Shown: one piece after another, positions 17,001 to 25,816 of the stretch
Numbering within the stretch: position 1 is the stretch's first letter
Layout: every line of letters begins with the position of its first letter
NCBI GenBank assembly: GCA_964580075.1
Contig: CAZOJL010000002.1
Coordinates: forward strand, 1 to 64,000
DNA from: VGWG01 sp964580075
GTDB taxonomy: Bacteria; Verrucomicrobiota; Kiritimatiellia; RFP12; JAAYNR01
DNA length: 64,000 nucleotides
Direction: 5' to 3'
Translations under genes and position numbers: made by a program
Notes under the pieces: generated by a model
Told to the model about the DNA's origin: nothing
The model's input: only the letters and a program-made list of their open reading frames with translations
Database searches by the model: none

Positions 17001-19621
17001 TGGCTATGGCAGACCTCACGCAAACACAGGATACGGCGACGCCGCCGAAACTGGCGGCTCGCCTGGCAGGCGCCGCATTGATTCCGGCCAGCCTGTTTCC
17101 GCTGCTCGCTCTGGTGACGTATGATTGCCGGGATGTGTCGTGGATTCATGTGCCGGCCAATATGCCGCCCGCGAATTTGATGGGCGTGGTCGGCGCCTGG
17201 CTGATCTTCTGGGGCTATGCGCTGTTCGGGTTTGCGTTGTGGCTGTTGCCGCCGACGCTGATACTCATCGGCCTGCTCATGGTATTCGGCAATCCCGTGC
17301 GGCTCGGGAGACGGCTGCTCTGGGGTTTCCTGTTTCTCGTGATGGTGTGCGCGCTCATACAATTAGCGTCCGGAGCGACGCCGGTGTTGGAGCCAATGCG
17401 GGATCTCAACATCACGCCGAATGCGGGCGGCGTCGTGGGGCAATGGGTGATGACGTGCTTTCTCAAGCGCTGGTTCAATCCGGTGGGTGGCGCGGTGGTG
17501 GCGGTGACGCTGGTGGTGGTGTTCGGGGTGCTGACGGTTGGCGTGCGGACGCTGTGGCGCGCGGGGGCCTGGTTCCGGCAGCGGTGGCAGGAGCGGCGCC
17601 AACACGCGCTGGCGGTGGCGGCGCGTCTGAGCCGCGAAGCGGAGGGTGCCGCAAAGGACGCGGAACGCGATCGGGTGCGGGAGACCCGGGAGTCCGTCCG
17701 TCGGGCGCGCGAGCAGGAACGGCTGTCGCGACAGCAGCAGGAAGAAGAGACCCGGCGCGTCTTCGAAGCGCGCAAACGGATGCTGGCCGAAGAACGCCTC
17801 CAGGTTTCGCCGCAACCGGAAGATGACGTACGTAACAAGGCGGCTGCGATGCGCGAAGCGGCGAAACGCGAACAGCGCGGCGTTGCCGATGCGCCAGCGG
17901 CGGAGGGTGCGGATGCGGCTGTTTCGTCGGTGGCGGATGCCGATGATGCCGGTGTATCTGAGACGCCGCTGGAACCGTATCGTCTGCCGCCGGTCGAGTT
18001 GCTTTCACCGGTTCCCGATGACCGGCCGACGGTGGGCGACATGCAGCAGACGGCCGCCAATCTGGTCGCCAAATTTAAAGAGTTCAACATTCAGATCGAG
18101 GTGACCAACATCATTCCGGGGCCGGTCGTGACCCAATACGAGGTGCTGCCCGGCCCGGGTGTCCGCGTGGAACGGATCGCCGCTGAAGTGCGCAACCTCC
18201 AACTCGCGCTCGGAGCCGCCAGCCTGCGGGTTCTGGCGCCGATTCCGAACAAGAAGGTGTGCGGCATCGAAGTGCCCAACCTGGTGGCGCAGAAGGTGAC
18301 GTTACGCCAGGTATTGGAAGGTGACATGTGGACGAAAGGGACGTATGGCCTGCCCCTGGCCATGGGCAAGGATGTCGTGGGCAAGGACCTGGTGCTCGAC
18401 TTGGCGACACTGCCACACATGCTGGTCGCCGGTCAGACGGGATCGGGCAAGAGCGTGTGTCTGAATGCCATCCTCATCGGGTTGCTCATGAGCCGGACGC
18501 CGGAGGAACTGCGCCTGATCCTGGTCGACCCCAAACGCGTCGAGTTCCCGCCCTACAACGATCTGCCGCACTTGCTCGTGCCGGTCATCACCGATCCCAA
18601 GAAGGTGGCGTATTCCCTGCGGTGGGCGCTGGGCGAGATGGACAAGCGGCTGAAAATGTTCCAAGCGGCCAAAACCCGCAACATTGCCGCGTTCAACAAC
18701 CGGATGATCGTGCAGCAGGACGACCTCTTCGCCCCCGGTCCGGACACCGAACCGGTGGACGACGGCTTTCCACGGAAACTGCCCCATATTGTGATTGTCA
18801 TCGATGAGATGGCCGACCTGATGACCACCGTCGGTAAGGAGGTCGAGGCGAGCATTTCGCGTTTGGCGGCCGTGTCGCGCGCGGCAGGCATCCATATGAT
18901 TCTGGCCACGCAGCGGCCTTCGGTCGATGTGCTCACCGGCACCATCAAGGCCAATATTCCGGGGCGTGTCGCATTCCAGGTCGCACAGAGGAACGACAGC
19001 CGGATCATTCTCGATGCCCAGGGCGCCGAGAGCTTGATCGGCAGAGGAGACATGATTTTTCTCGATTCCAAACTCGGACAGGTGCGCGTCCAGGGGGCCT
19101 GGGTCGGCGACGACGAGATCGCCCGCGTGGTCACGTTTGTCAAGGAGCACAGCCGTGCGGCGTTTGACGACACCTTCCTTACCAAGCTCGAGAAGGTGCG
19201 GGAGTTGGGCGCCGATGACGTCGACGCGGATGATGCCGGCCACGAGGGGACGACAGACGCCGCGCGAGGCGAGGGCGAGGGGGCGGCTGAGGAAGACGGC
19301 GATGAGGTGATGGTGCGGGAGGCGATGCGCGTGATTCGGGACACGCGCCGCGCGTCGACGTCCACGCTGCAGCGGCGGCTGCGCATCGGGTTTACACGCG
19401 CGGGTCGCATTATGGATCTATTGGAAGCGCGCGGGATCATCGGACCTCCGCAGGGCGTGGCCCCCCGCGATATATTGGTTGATCTGGATGCTGGATATGC
19501 GCATACTGACGGTTCGTCGGAAGCTTCAGCCAATCTGGAGGAGTCTGTTGGAGGTGTGTTTGAATCGGATGCCCAAGAACCGTCGGACGGTTCCGAAGAC
19601 ACCGCGGGCGGGTTGAGGTAA
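16997..19621 (+). CDS. ftsK: DNA translocase FtsK/SpoIIIE
   Basis: An 874-aa septal DNA pump. About four N-terminal membrane helices are followed by a charged, Arg/Glu-rich linker likely to be coiled coil (about residues 195-310). The motor domain has the Walker A GQTGSGKS and Walker B IVIVIDEMADLM. The C-terminal gamma winged helix (TSTLQRRLRIGFTRAGRIMDLLEARGIIGP) would read KOPS-like sites. A Glu/Ser-rich tail follows. Other in-frame ATGs occur within the first four codons. It overlaps cdaR. Confidence 0.95.
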   Translation: MMAMADLTQTQDTATPPKLAARLAGAALIPASLFPLLALVTYDCRDVSWIHVPANMPPANLMGVVGAWLIFWGYALFGFALWLLPPTLILIGLLMVFGNPVRLGRRLLWGFLFLVMVCALIQLASGATPVLEPMRDLNITPNAGGVVGQWVMTCFLKRWFNPVGGAVVAVTLVVVFGVLTVGVRTLWRAGAWFRQRWQERRQHALAVAARLSREAEGAAKDAERDRVRETRESVRRAREQERLSRQQQEEETRRVFEARKRMLAEERLQVSPQPEDDVRNKAAAMREAAKREQRGVADAPAAEGADAAVSSVADADDAGVSETPLEPYRLPPVELLSPVPDDRPTVGDMQQTAANLVAKFKEFNIQIEVTNIIPGPVVTQYEVLPGPGVRVERIAAEVRNLQLALGAASLRVLAPIPNKKVCGIEVPNLVAQKVTLRQVLEGDMWTKGTYGLPLAMGKDVVGKDLVLDLATLPHMLVAGQTGSGKSVCLNAILIGLLMSRTPEELRLILVDPKRVEFPPYNDLPHLLVPVITDPKKVAYSLRWALGEMDKRLKMFQAAKTRNIAAFNNRMIVQQDDLFAPGPDTEPVDDGFPRKLPHIVIVIDEMADLMTTVGKEVEASISRLAAVSRAAGIHMILATQRPSVDVLTGTIKANIPGRVAFQVAQRNDSRIILDAQGAESLIGRGDMIFLDSKLGQVRVQGAWVGDDEIARVVTFVKEHSRAAFDDTFLTKLEKVRELGADDVDADDAGHEGTTDAARGEGEGAAEEDGDEVMVREAMRVIRDTRRASTSTLQRRLRIGFTRAGRIMDLLEARGIIGPPQGVAPRDILVDLDAGYAHTDGSSEASANLEESVGGVFESDAQEPSDGSEDTAGGLR

Positions 19622-19642
19622 CGGGAAGGCAGGTGCGGATTT

Positions 19643-20536
19643 ATGGCGCTAGGATCGATCTTAAAAGAAGCACGTGAACGGAAAGGGCTGACATCCCAGC
19701 AGGTCGCCGAGACCACCCGGATGATGGTGCAGATTGTGGAAGATCTCGAACTCGAGGATTTCCGCAGGATTGCCGCGCCGCTCTACGGAAGGGGTTTTAT
19801 CAAGCTATATGCCGAATGTGTCGGCATCGAGCCGGACCCGTTGGTTGCGGAATTCATCGAGATATTCACGGGAAAGCGCCCCCCCCAGATTCAGCGCCGC
19901 GCGGTATCGGTCGCCCCTCCGGTGTCAGCGCGGTTGCAGCCGGATGCGCGCAAGCCGGAGACCGCGTCCCTGTCTGCGCCGATCACGTCCGGGCCGGGAT
20001 TCCAACCGCCTGCACAGGGGAATGCACCGTCGCCTGGCGAACGGATCGAGCAGAAATCGGAACCCGCCCCGGAGGTGATGCCGCTGGACGAACCGGCAGA
20101 AGAACCGGCCTCTGATCTGTTTACCCTCGCGCAAAACAAGAGGCCGACTGCTCCGCAGCGGCAATCCCGTGGCGTCCGCGAGCCGGCGGCGCTGCCGCCC
20201 CGGGTTCTCCCGTTCAGCGGCGGGAGTCCGACAGCGGAGCAACCGGATGATCTCCCGGAAGAGACGGCCCCACCGCCTCCAAAACGATCGGGCGAAGCGG
20301 CGTGGTGCCCGTCCCGGGTGGTGGTGCGGGAAGTGGCTCGAATCTGGAGCGGCATGCCGCGGTTGCCCTCGGAGTGGCTAACGCCCCGACGGATGATGCT
20401 CGCCGTGGCTGTCGTGGCGGGCGTGGCCATTCTGCTGCTCGGTGTGCGCTTCCTCGCCTGGCTGACCGAACGGTCGGCTTCCCAGCCGGTCGTTTCCGTA
20501 CGCGTGCTTCCGCCTCCGCCGCCCTATTTTGAGTGA
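19643..20536 (+). CDS. RodZ-like HTH membrane protein
   Basis: A 297-aa protein with a RodZ-type N-terminal helix-turn-helix (LGSILKEARERKGLTSQQVAETT, then FRRIAAPLYGRGFIKLYAEC), a long Pro-rich disordered linker, and one membrane helix near the C-terminus (MMLAVAVVAGVAILLLGVRFLAWL). Only about 22 residues follow the helix, ending in a Pro run, so the usual RodZ periplasmic domain is missing. RodZ anchors MreB; an equivalent role in cell shape is inference. It sits between ftsK and rimO and overlaps the open frame of the latter. Confidence 0.75.
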   Translation: MALGSILKEARERKGLTSQQVAETTRMMVQIVEDLELEDFRRIAAPLYGRGFIKLYAECVGIEPDPLVAEFIEIFTGKRPPQIQRRAVSVAPPVSARLQPDARKPETASLSAPITSGPGFQPPAQGNAPSPGERIEQKSEPAPEVMPLDEPAEEPASDLFTLAQNKRPTAPQRQSRGVREPAALPPRVLPFSGGSPTAEQPDDLPEETAPPPPKRSGEAAWCPSRVVVREVARIWSGMPRLPSEWLTPRRMMLAVAVVAGVAILLLGVRFLAWLTERSASQPVVSVRVLPPPPPYFE

Positions 20537-20606
20537 GGCTGTGGCTGGCGCGCGGGTGTTGGCGGGCGATGTTCGTGAGTCAGATTTCGGCAGAAGAGGG
20601 AGTGGT

Positions 20607-21968
20607 GTGTTGCGTTCAAAATCGGTTTCGGTCGGGTTCGTCAGTCTGGGGTGTTCGAAGAATGTGGTGGATGCCCAGGTGATGGCCGGGTTTGTGTTGG
20701 ACGATGGCCTGGTTCTGGCACCCGCTCCGGAGGCGGCCGATGTCGTGATCGTCAACACCTGTGCCTTTATCGGCGACGCGCGCGCAGAGGCCGCCGAGGC
20801 TATTCTGCAGGTGTGCGGGCTCAAGACGGCTGGCGGCTGCCGCGGCGTGGTGGTCACGGGGTGCATGGCGCAACGGTATGGCGACCGTCTGCTCAAGAGT
20901 TTCCCGGATATTGACGCCTGTGTCGGCGTGGATGCGCTGGATCAGATCGGAGCGATCATCCGCCGCGTGGCCGCAGGTGAGCGGGGCATCGTCGCGGTCA
21001 CGGCAGAACCGTCGCGTCTGTTCACGCCCACCCGGCCGACGCTCTCGTTCAGCGGCGGGCCGTTCGCCTGGCTCAAGATCGCCGACGGATGCAGCCATGC
21101 CTGCGCGTTCTGCGCGATACCGGGCATCCGCGGGAAGCTCCGCTCGCGGCCGATGGAGGAGGTGCTGGCCGAAGCCCGCGCGTGCCTCGGCGCCGGCGCG
21201 CGCGAATTGAATCTCATTGCGCAGGACACGACCGCCTATGGCCGGGAGCGCCGGGAGCCCGACGGCCTGGCGACGCTGTTGCGGATGCTGGATGCCCTGG
21301 ACGGCCGCTTCTGGATACGTGTGATGTACGGGTATCCGTCGCTGATCTCCGACGCGCTGCTCGAAACCGTCGCCGTGTCCCGGCACGTCTGCCGCTATTT
21401 CGATGTGCCGGTGCAACACAGCCACCCCGACATCCTGCGAGCGATGCGGCGGGCCGATACGATCAAGCCGGTCGCACGGCTTGCCGAGCGGATCCGGAAC
21501 GCCGTACCGGGCGCGGTTTTGCGCACCACCTGCCTGGTTGGATTTCCCGGCGAAGGAGACGCCCATTTTGAGCATCTTCTGGCCACCGTGAAGCAGGCGC
21601 GTTTTGACCATGTGGGGGTCTTCGTCTACTCGCCCGAAGCGGGGACGGCCTCTTACCGGATGGGCGCTGTTCCGCCGCTTGAAGTGGCCGAGGAACGGCG
21701 GCGGCGGCTCATGCTGGCGCAACGGCGGATTGTGGATGAGAAACGACGCGAGCTGACCGGCACGCGCGCCGACGCCCTGCTCATCCGCACCGCTCGCCCG
21801 CTGCGCGGCCGTCCGACCTGGGAGGCGCGGCTCGAACGTCAGGCTCCCGATGTAGACGGCGTGACGCGCGTCGTCGGCGTGCTGACGGGCGCCCGTCCGG
21901 GGGATTGGGCGCAAGTCGCCATTACGGGTGGCCGCGGCTACGACCTGTATGCGGCGGTTACCCCGTAG
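20607..21968 (+). CDS. rimO: Ribosomal protein S12 methylthiotransferase RimO
   Basis: A 453-aa radical-SAM enzyme that methylthiolates an aspartate of ribosomal protein S12. The N-terminal MTTase domain begins VGFVSLGCSKNVVDAQ and carries Cys in NTCAF and TGCMAQ. The radical-SAM cluster motif is CSHACAFC. A C-terminal TRAM-like segment follows. The GTG at 20607 is chosen because AGAGGGAG precedes it and the product matches the family N-terminus; an upstream TTG at 20529 would add 26 residues overlapping the RodZ-like gene. Confidence 0.93.
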   Translation: MLRSKSVSVGFVSLGCSKNVVDAQVMAGFVLDDGLVLAPAPEAADVVIVNTCAFIGDARAEAAEAILQVCGLKTAGGCRGVVVTGCMAQRYGDRLLKSFPDIDACVGVDALDQIGAIIRRVAAGERGIVAVTAEPSRLFTPTRPTLSFSGGPFAWLKIADGCSHACAFCAIPGIRGKLRSRPMEEVLAEARACLGAGARELNLIAQDTTAYGRERREPDGLATLLRMLDALDGRFWIRVMYGYPSLISDALLETVAVSRHVCRYFDVPVQHSHPDILRAMRRADTIKPVARLAERIRNAVPGAVLRTTCLVGFPGEGDAHFEHLLATVKQARFDHVGVFVYSPEAGTASYRMGAVPPLEVAEERRRRLMLAQRRIVDEKRRELTGTRADALLIRTARPLRGRPTWEARLERQAPDVDGVTRVVGVLTGARPGDWAQVAITGGRGYDLYAAVTP

Positions 21969-21993
21969 CGAAACCCTTGGAAGCGCCGAGAAT

Positions 21994-22098
21994 CGGGGTT
22001 CGGGGTTCGGGGTTCGGGGTTCAGGCCGGAAACGCCTCCTGAACCCCGAACCCTGAACCCTCTCCGCTTGCACAAACCGGAGGTTTTGCAAGCGCCTC
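21994..22098. repeat. Hairpin-plus-GGGTTC repeat, inverted copy after rimO
   Basis: Reverse-orientation version of the glpK-end repeat. A GGGGTTC tract comes first (about 21994-22024), then GGCCGGAAACGCCTCCTGAA, a CCCTGAACC tract and the hairpin CCGCTTGCACAAACC with GGTTTTGCAAGCG at 22064-22098. It lies just after the rimO stop and before the kinase promoter. Confidence 0.75.
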
Positions 22099-22123
22099 AT
22101 GCGTTTGCCCTGCCATTTCCGGT

Positions 22124-22152
22124 TTGGCATCCGGCGTGAATTTTGGTATAGT
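22124..22152 (+). promoter_or_regulatory. Promoter of the hybrid kinase gene
   Basis: TTGGCA (22124-22129) and TATAGT (22147-22152) are 17 bases apart. The predicted start is near 22159, giving a leader of about 18 bases. Confidence 0.65.
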
Positions 22153-22176
22153 GCATAAACGCGTAATTACTCAAAC

Positions 22177-25100
22177 ATGTGTTGTATGCCGGAAAACGAT
22201 AGTGACATCACGGGTGGCGTACCGCAGGCCTCGGGGAATGGCGCGGCAAACGCGGAAAACGTTTTGGACGGCGTGTCTTCACACGGGTGGCCGGCCGATG
22301 AAGCGTTGCGCATTTGGCGGGAGGTTCACCGGGTCATTTACGGGGCCGCAGGCGAGGCGGACGCCCTGCAGGCTGTTTGTGAGGCGCTGCTCACATTCGC
22401 CGGTTGCGCCTGTTCCCGCATCGGGCTGATTGACACGGACGATCCGTGTGTGGTGCGTTTTACTGCATCGGCCGGTCGATTTCATGGGGCGTTGAGCGAA
22501 CGGTCGTTCCGGATCGACGGGAGCGTGCTCGCCGACACGTTGCCGCTTGTCCATGCGTTGGAGACGGGCGAACCGGTTGTTTCCGCCGTGACGTCCAACA
22601 CGTTCTTTCGGCGTTGGTTCTCACTGGGTGATCGCCGGGGGTTTTGCGCGGCGTTTCCCTTGCGAACGGGATTGAGTCGATTCGGAGTTCTGGCGCTGGT
22701 TGCTGCAGATGCGGCTGTTTTTTCCGGTTCCAGGCTACGGTTTTGGGGTGATCTGGCCGATACGGTGGCACACGGAATCGGCGCGATGAGAGATCGTCAG
22801 GCTCGCCTTCTGGCAGAGCGCGCCTCGCGCGCGGCCGATGCCCTGCTTCACGCGGCGATTGGCAGTGCGCCGATGTTGATCACCGTGCGCAATGCGGACG
22901 GACGCCTGACACGTGTGCTCAACGGTGGGCAGGCCCTGCCTCCCGGCTTTACCCATCAAAATATGATCGGGCTTTTTCCGTCGGCTGACGGTTTGCCAAC
23001 GCCGAACGGGCTCGATGAGCATGATCGTCGGATCGTTTCCAGCGGCGGTCAGATCCAGGTGGAGCGTTCCGTGACCGGTCCGGACGGCGTGCCGCGATCG
23101 GTCTGGACGACCCGGGGACCGCTTTTAGACAGCGATGGCCAAGCAGGCGGCATCTATGAGATCATTCGTGACATCTCGAATGAAAAAGAAGCGGCGCAAC
23201 GCCTGCTTCACGTCACACGGTCACGGACGGTTCTCAGTGACCTGGGACAGGTTTTGGTACGATCCGACTCGGAGGAGGCGCTCCTTGCCGGCGCCTGCCG
23301 AGCACTGACCGAGGCGGGAGGCTATATCCAGTGCTGGGGCGTCCGGATCGAATCCGAAAACGCATGCCGGATCCGGATATTGGCCGCAGGGGGGGAACCG
23401 GCCAGAAAGGAAACGCAGCCGGTTCAGGAAAAGCGCGAATGGGCCGCTTTTCCCGAGCCGCATAAGCTTGCGCGGGCGATTCAAGGCGGCTTGTCGGAAG
23501 TCTGCAGCGGGGATACGCCCCCTGCCGCGGAGCTCTGTCGTCCGTTGGGAAGGGTGGACAGCCGTGTGCGGGCCTGCGCCACGATGTCCTTGTGGGACGG
23601 CGCAACGCTCTATGGCGCCTTGGTGGTGTGTGCCGCTACGGATGCCGCGTTTTCGGAGGAAGGAATCGAGTTTCTCCGGGAGCTGTCGCGGGACATCAGC
23701 TTCGGCATCACCGCACTTCGGGCGCGCCTGGCGCATCTGGCAGCCGAACAGAAGCAGCATGAAACGTCGGAGCTGTTGCGCAATGTCATTGAAGGCTCCT
23801 CTGATTTTATCTACATCGTCGATTTTCAGGGACGCTACCAGCAGTTCCTCAACCGCGGCGGCTTGAAACGATATGGCATCGATCCCGACCGCGTGATCGG
23901 CCGGACGCCCACGCAGGTGTGGGGTGTCGTCATCGGACGCCACGAAATGGAGCGTTACCAACAGATCCTCGCTCGCGGCATGGTCGTGCAAGGGGAGGAA
24001 ACGGTGAGCGTCAATGATGGTGGGGTCCGGCAACTCTGGGTGACAAACGGGCCCCTTCGGGGTGAAGACGGAAAACTGTTTGGCGTCTTCGGGATCGTGC
24101 GCGACGTGACCGACTTCCGGCGTGCCGAACGCGTCTTGCGCGCCAACAGCGAACGGTTGGAAGTGTTGCAGTCGCTGGTGGCCCGCGACTATGACAACGA
24201 GAACGACATGATCCGCTTCGGCATGGCTGAAATTATGCGGATCACGGGATCGGTGATCGGCTATTTCAATATTGTTGACGGCGACAAGGTGAACGTCTTC
24301 ATGCAGATCCGGCGGGGCAACGAGGTGGAAGACGCGCCTTTTCTGCCCATGGGTACGGTGTTGCCTTTGCCGGGTACGCCATGGGCGAATTGCAGGGCCA
24401 CGCGGAAACCCCTGGTGGTCAACAATGCGGCGTTCAGTTTTGGCGATGGCGCCGGCCGCCTGACCCTGAACCGCCAGATCTGCGTGCCCGTCAGCGTCAA
24501 CGATCGGGTGGAGGTGCTGGCGGGGGTCTGCAACAAGGCGGCGGATTATGAGGAGATTGATGTCCAGCAGGTCAGTCTGTTCATGGAAAGCCTCTGGCAA
24601 TTGATTCTGCATCGCCGCGCCGACCAAAAGAGCCGCCTGTTGCGCGACCAGTTGGAGCAATCGCAGAAGCTGGAACTGGTGGGGCATCTGACGGGCGGCA
24701 TCGCGCATGATTTCAACAACCTGCTGCAGGTGATCAATGGCTACTCGGAAATCATGCTGAAGCGAATGCAACCGGGCGATGCGTTCCGTCACGAAGTATC
24801 CGAGATCTTTGAAGCCGGCCGCCGTGCGGCGCACATGACCGGACGGCTGTTGGCCTTCAGCCGGAGGCAGGTGGCGCGTCAGGAATCGGTAAGCCTCAAC
24901 CCGATCATCCTTGAAATGGAGAAGATGCTGCGGCGGATCATCGGTGAAAATATCGACCTCCGGATCGATCTGCATCCTGATCTGCCGGAGTGTCTGGCGG
25001 ACATCAACCAGATCGAGCAGGTCTTGCTCAACCTCTGTGTCAACGCGCGCGACGCCATGCCGCGCGGCGGTGTGTTGACGCTTCGTACGCAGGTCGAAAA

Positions 25101-25806
25101 CCTCGACGCCATACAGGCTGCGGCGTTACGGATACGGCCGGGGATGACGGTGGTTCTCGCTGTCGTCGACACCGGCACCGGGATGGCTCAGACGGTGAAG
25201 GATCATCTCTTTGAAGCTTTCTTCACCACCAAGGAGCAGGGCAAAGGCACGGGTTTGGGACTGGCGACCGTGCACGGAATTATCACGCAGCACAATGGCC
25301 ACATCGGGTACATGTCGGAAGTGGGCGTGGGCACCACCTGTACGGTGTTGCTGCCGGCCATTAACGCGTTGGCAGTTCAATCCAAACCGGCCGATGTCGT
25401 CGCGCGTGAGGGGGACTCTACGGGTAGCGGCGAATGGCTGTTGGTGGGAGAGGACGAGGATCATGTGCGGAAGATGCTGTCGCAAACCCTGACGGCCCAC
25501 GGATACCACGTGCTGGAGGCGTGTGACGGTACCGACGTGTTGCGTCTGTACGGCATGAATCGCGGTCGCGTGGCGCTGATCATCTGCGACGTCTGTATGC
25601 CGGGAAAAGGGGGGCTGGAGTTGGAGCGGGAACTCTCCGTGACGTATCGCAATCCCCCGCCGGTATTGTTTATGACGGGCTACATGGATATCATCGAATG
25701 TCTCCGGGCGGACGGCAGCACCATCGACCCCATGGTCAAACCGATAGCGGCCGACGAGCTTTTAAGGCGGGTCAAAGATGTCCTGAGTCGTTCAATCGAC
25801 GACTGA
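22177..25806 (+). CDS. Hybrid sensor histidine kinase with GAF, PAS and receiver domains
   Basis: A 1209-aa soluble multidomain sensor. Apparent order: GAF-like (about 45-205), PAS (about 225-335), GAF-like (about 345-510), PAS (about 530-645), GAF (about 655-815), HisKA with phospho-acceptor His844 in GGIAHDFNNLL, HATPase with N-box NLCVNARDAM and G-boxes DTGTGM and GKGTGLGL, then a receiver domain with acidic pocket GEDED, phospho-acceptor Asp1138 in ICDVCMPG and Lys in MVKPI. No membrane helix is seen, so the signal is likely cytoplasmic. The murC-murB gene starts about 10 bases after its stop; a regulatory link to wall synthesis is inference. The ligand is unknown. Confidence 0.9.
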   Translation: MCCMPENDSDITGGVPQASGNGAANAENVLDGVSSHGWPADEALRIWREVHRVIYGAAGEADALQAVCEALLTFAGCACSRIGLIDTDDPCVVRFTASAGRFHGALSERSFRIDGSVLADTLPLVHALETGEPVVSAVTSNTFFRRWFSLGDRRGFCAAFPLRTGLSRFGVLALVAADAAVFSGSRLRFWGDLADTVAHGIGAMRDRQARLLAERASRAADALLHAAIGSAPMLITVRNADGRLTRVLNGGQALPPGFTHQNMIGLFPSADGLPTPNGLDEHDRRIVSSGGQIQVERSVTGPDGVPRSVWTTRGPLLDSDGQAGGIYEIIRDISNEKEAAQRLLHVTRSRTVLSDLGQVLVRSDSEEALLAGACRALTEAGGYIQCWGVRIESENACRIRILAAGGEPARKETQPVQEKREWAAFPEPHKLARAIQGGLSEVCSGDTPPAAELCRPLGRVDSRVRACATMSLWDGATLYGALVVCAATDAAFSEEGIEFLRELSRDISFGITALRARLAHLAAEQKQHETSELLRNVIEGSSDFIYIVDFQGRYQQFLNRGGLKRYGIDPDRVIGRTPTQVWGVVIGRHEMERYQQILARGMVVQGEETVSVNDGGVRQLWVTNGPLRGEDGKLFGVFGIVRDVTDFRRAERVLRANSERLEVLQSLVARDYDNENDMIRFGMAEIMRITGSVIGYFNIVDGDKVNVFMQIRRGNEVEDAPFLPMGTVLPLPGTPWANCRATRKPLVVNNAAFSFGDGAGRLTLNRQICVPVSVNDRVEVLAGVCNKAADYEEIDVQQVSLFMESLWQLILHRRADQKSRLLRDQLEQSQKLELVGHLTGGIAHDFNNLLQVINGYSEIMLKRMQPGDAFRHEVSEIFEAGRRAAHMTGRLLAFSRRQVARQESVSLNPIILEMEKMLRRIIGENIDLRIDLHPDLPECLADINQIEQVLLNLCVNARDAMPRGGVLTLRTQVENLDAIQAAALRIRPGMTVVLAVVDTGTGMAQTVKDHLFEAFFTTKEQGKGTGLGLATVHGIITQHNGHIGYMSEVGVGTTCTVLLPAINALAVQSKPADVVAREGDSTGSGEWLLVGEDEDHVRKMLSQTLTAHGYHVLEACDGTDVLRLYGMNRGRVALIICDVCMPGKGGLELERELSVTYRNPPPVLFMTGYMDIIECLRADGSTIDPMVKPIAADELLRRVKDVLSRSIDD

Positions 25807-25816
25807 TGCCCAGCGG

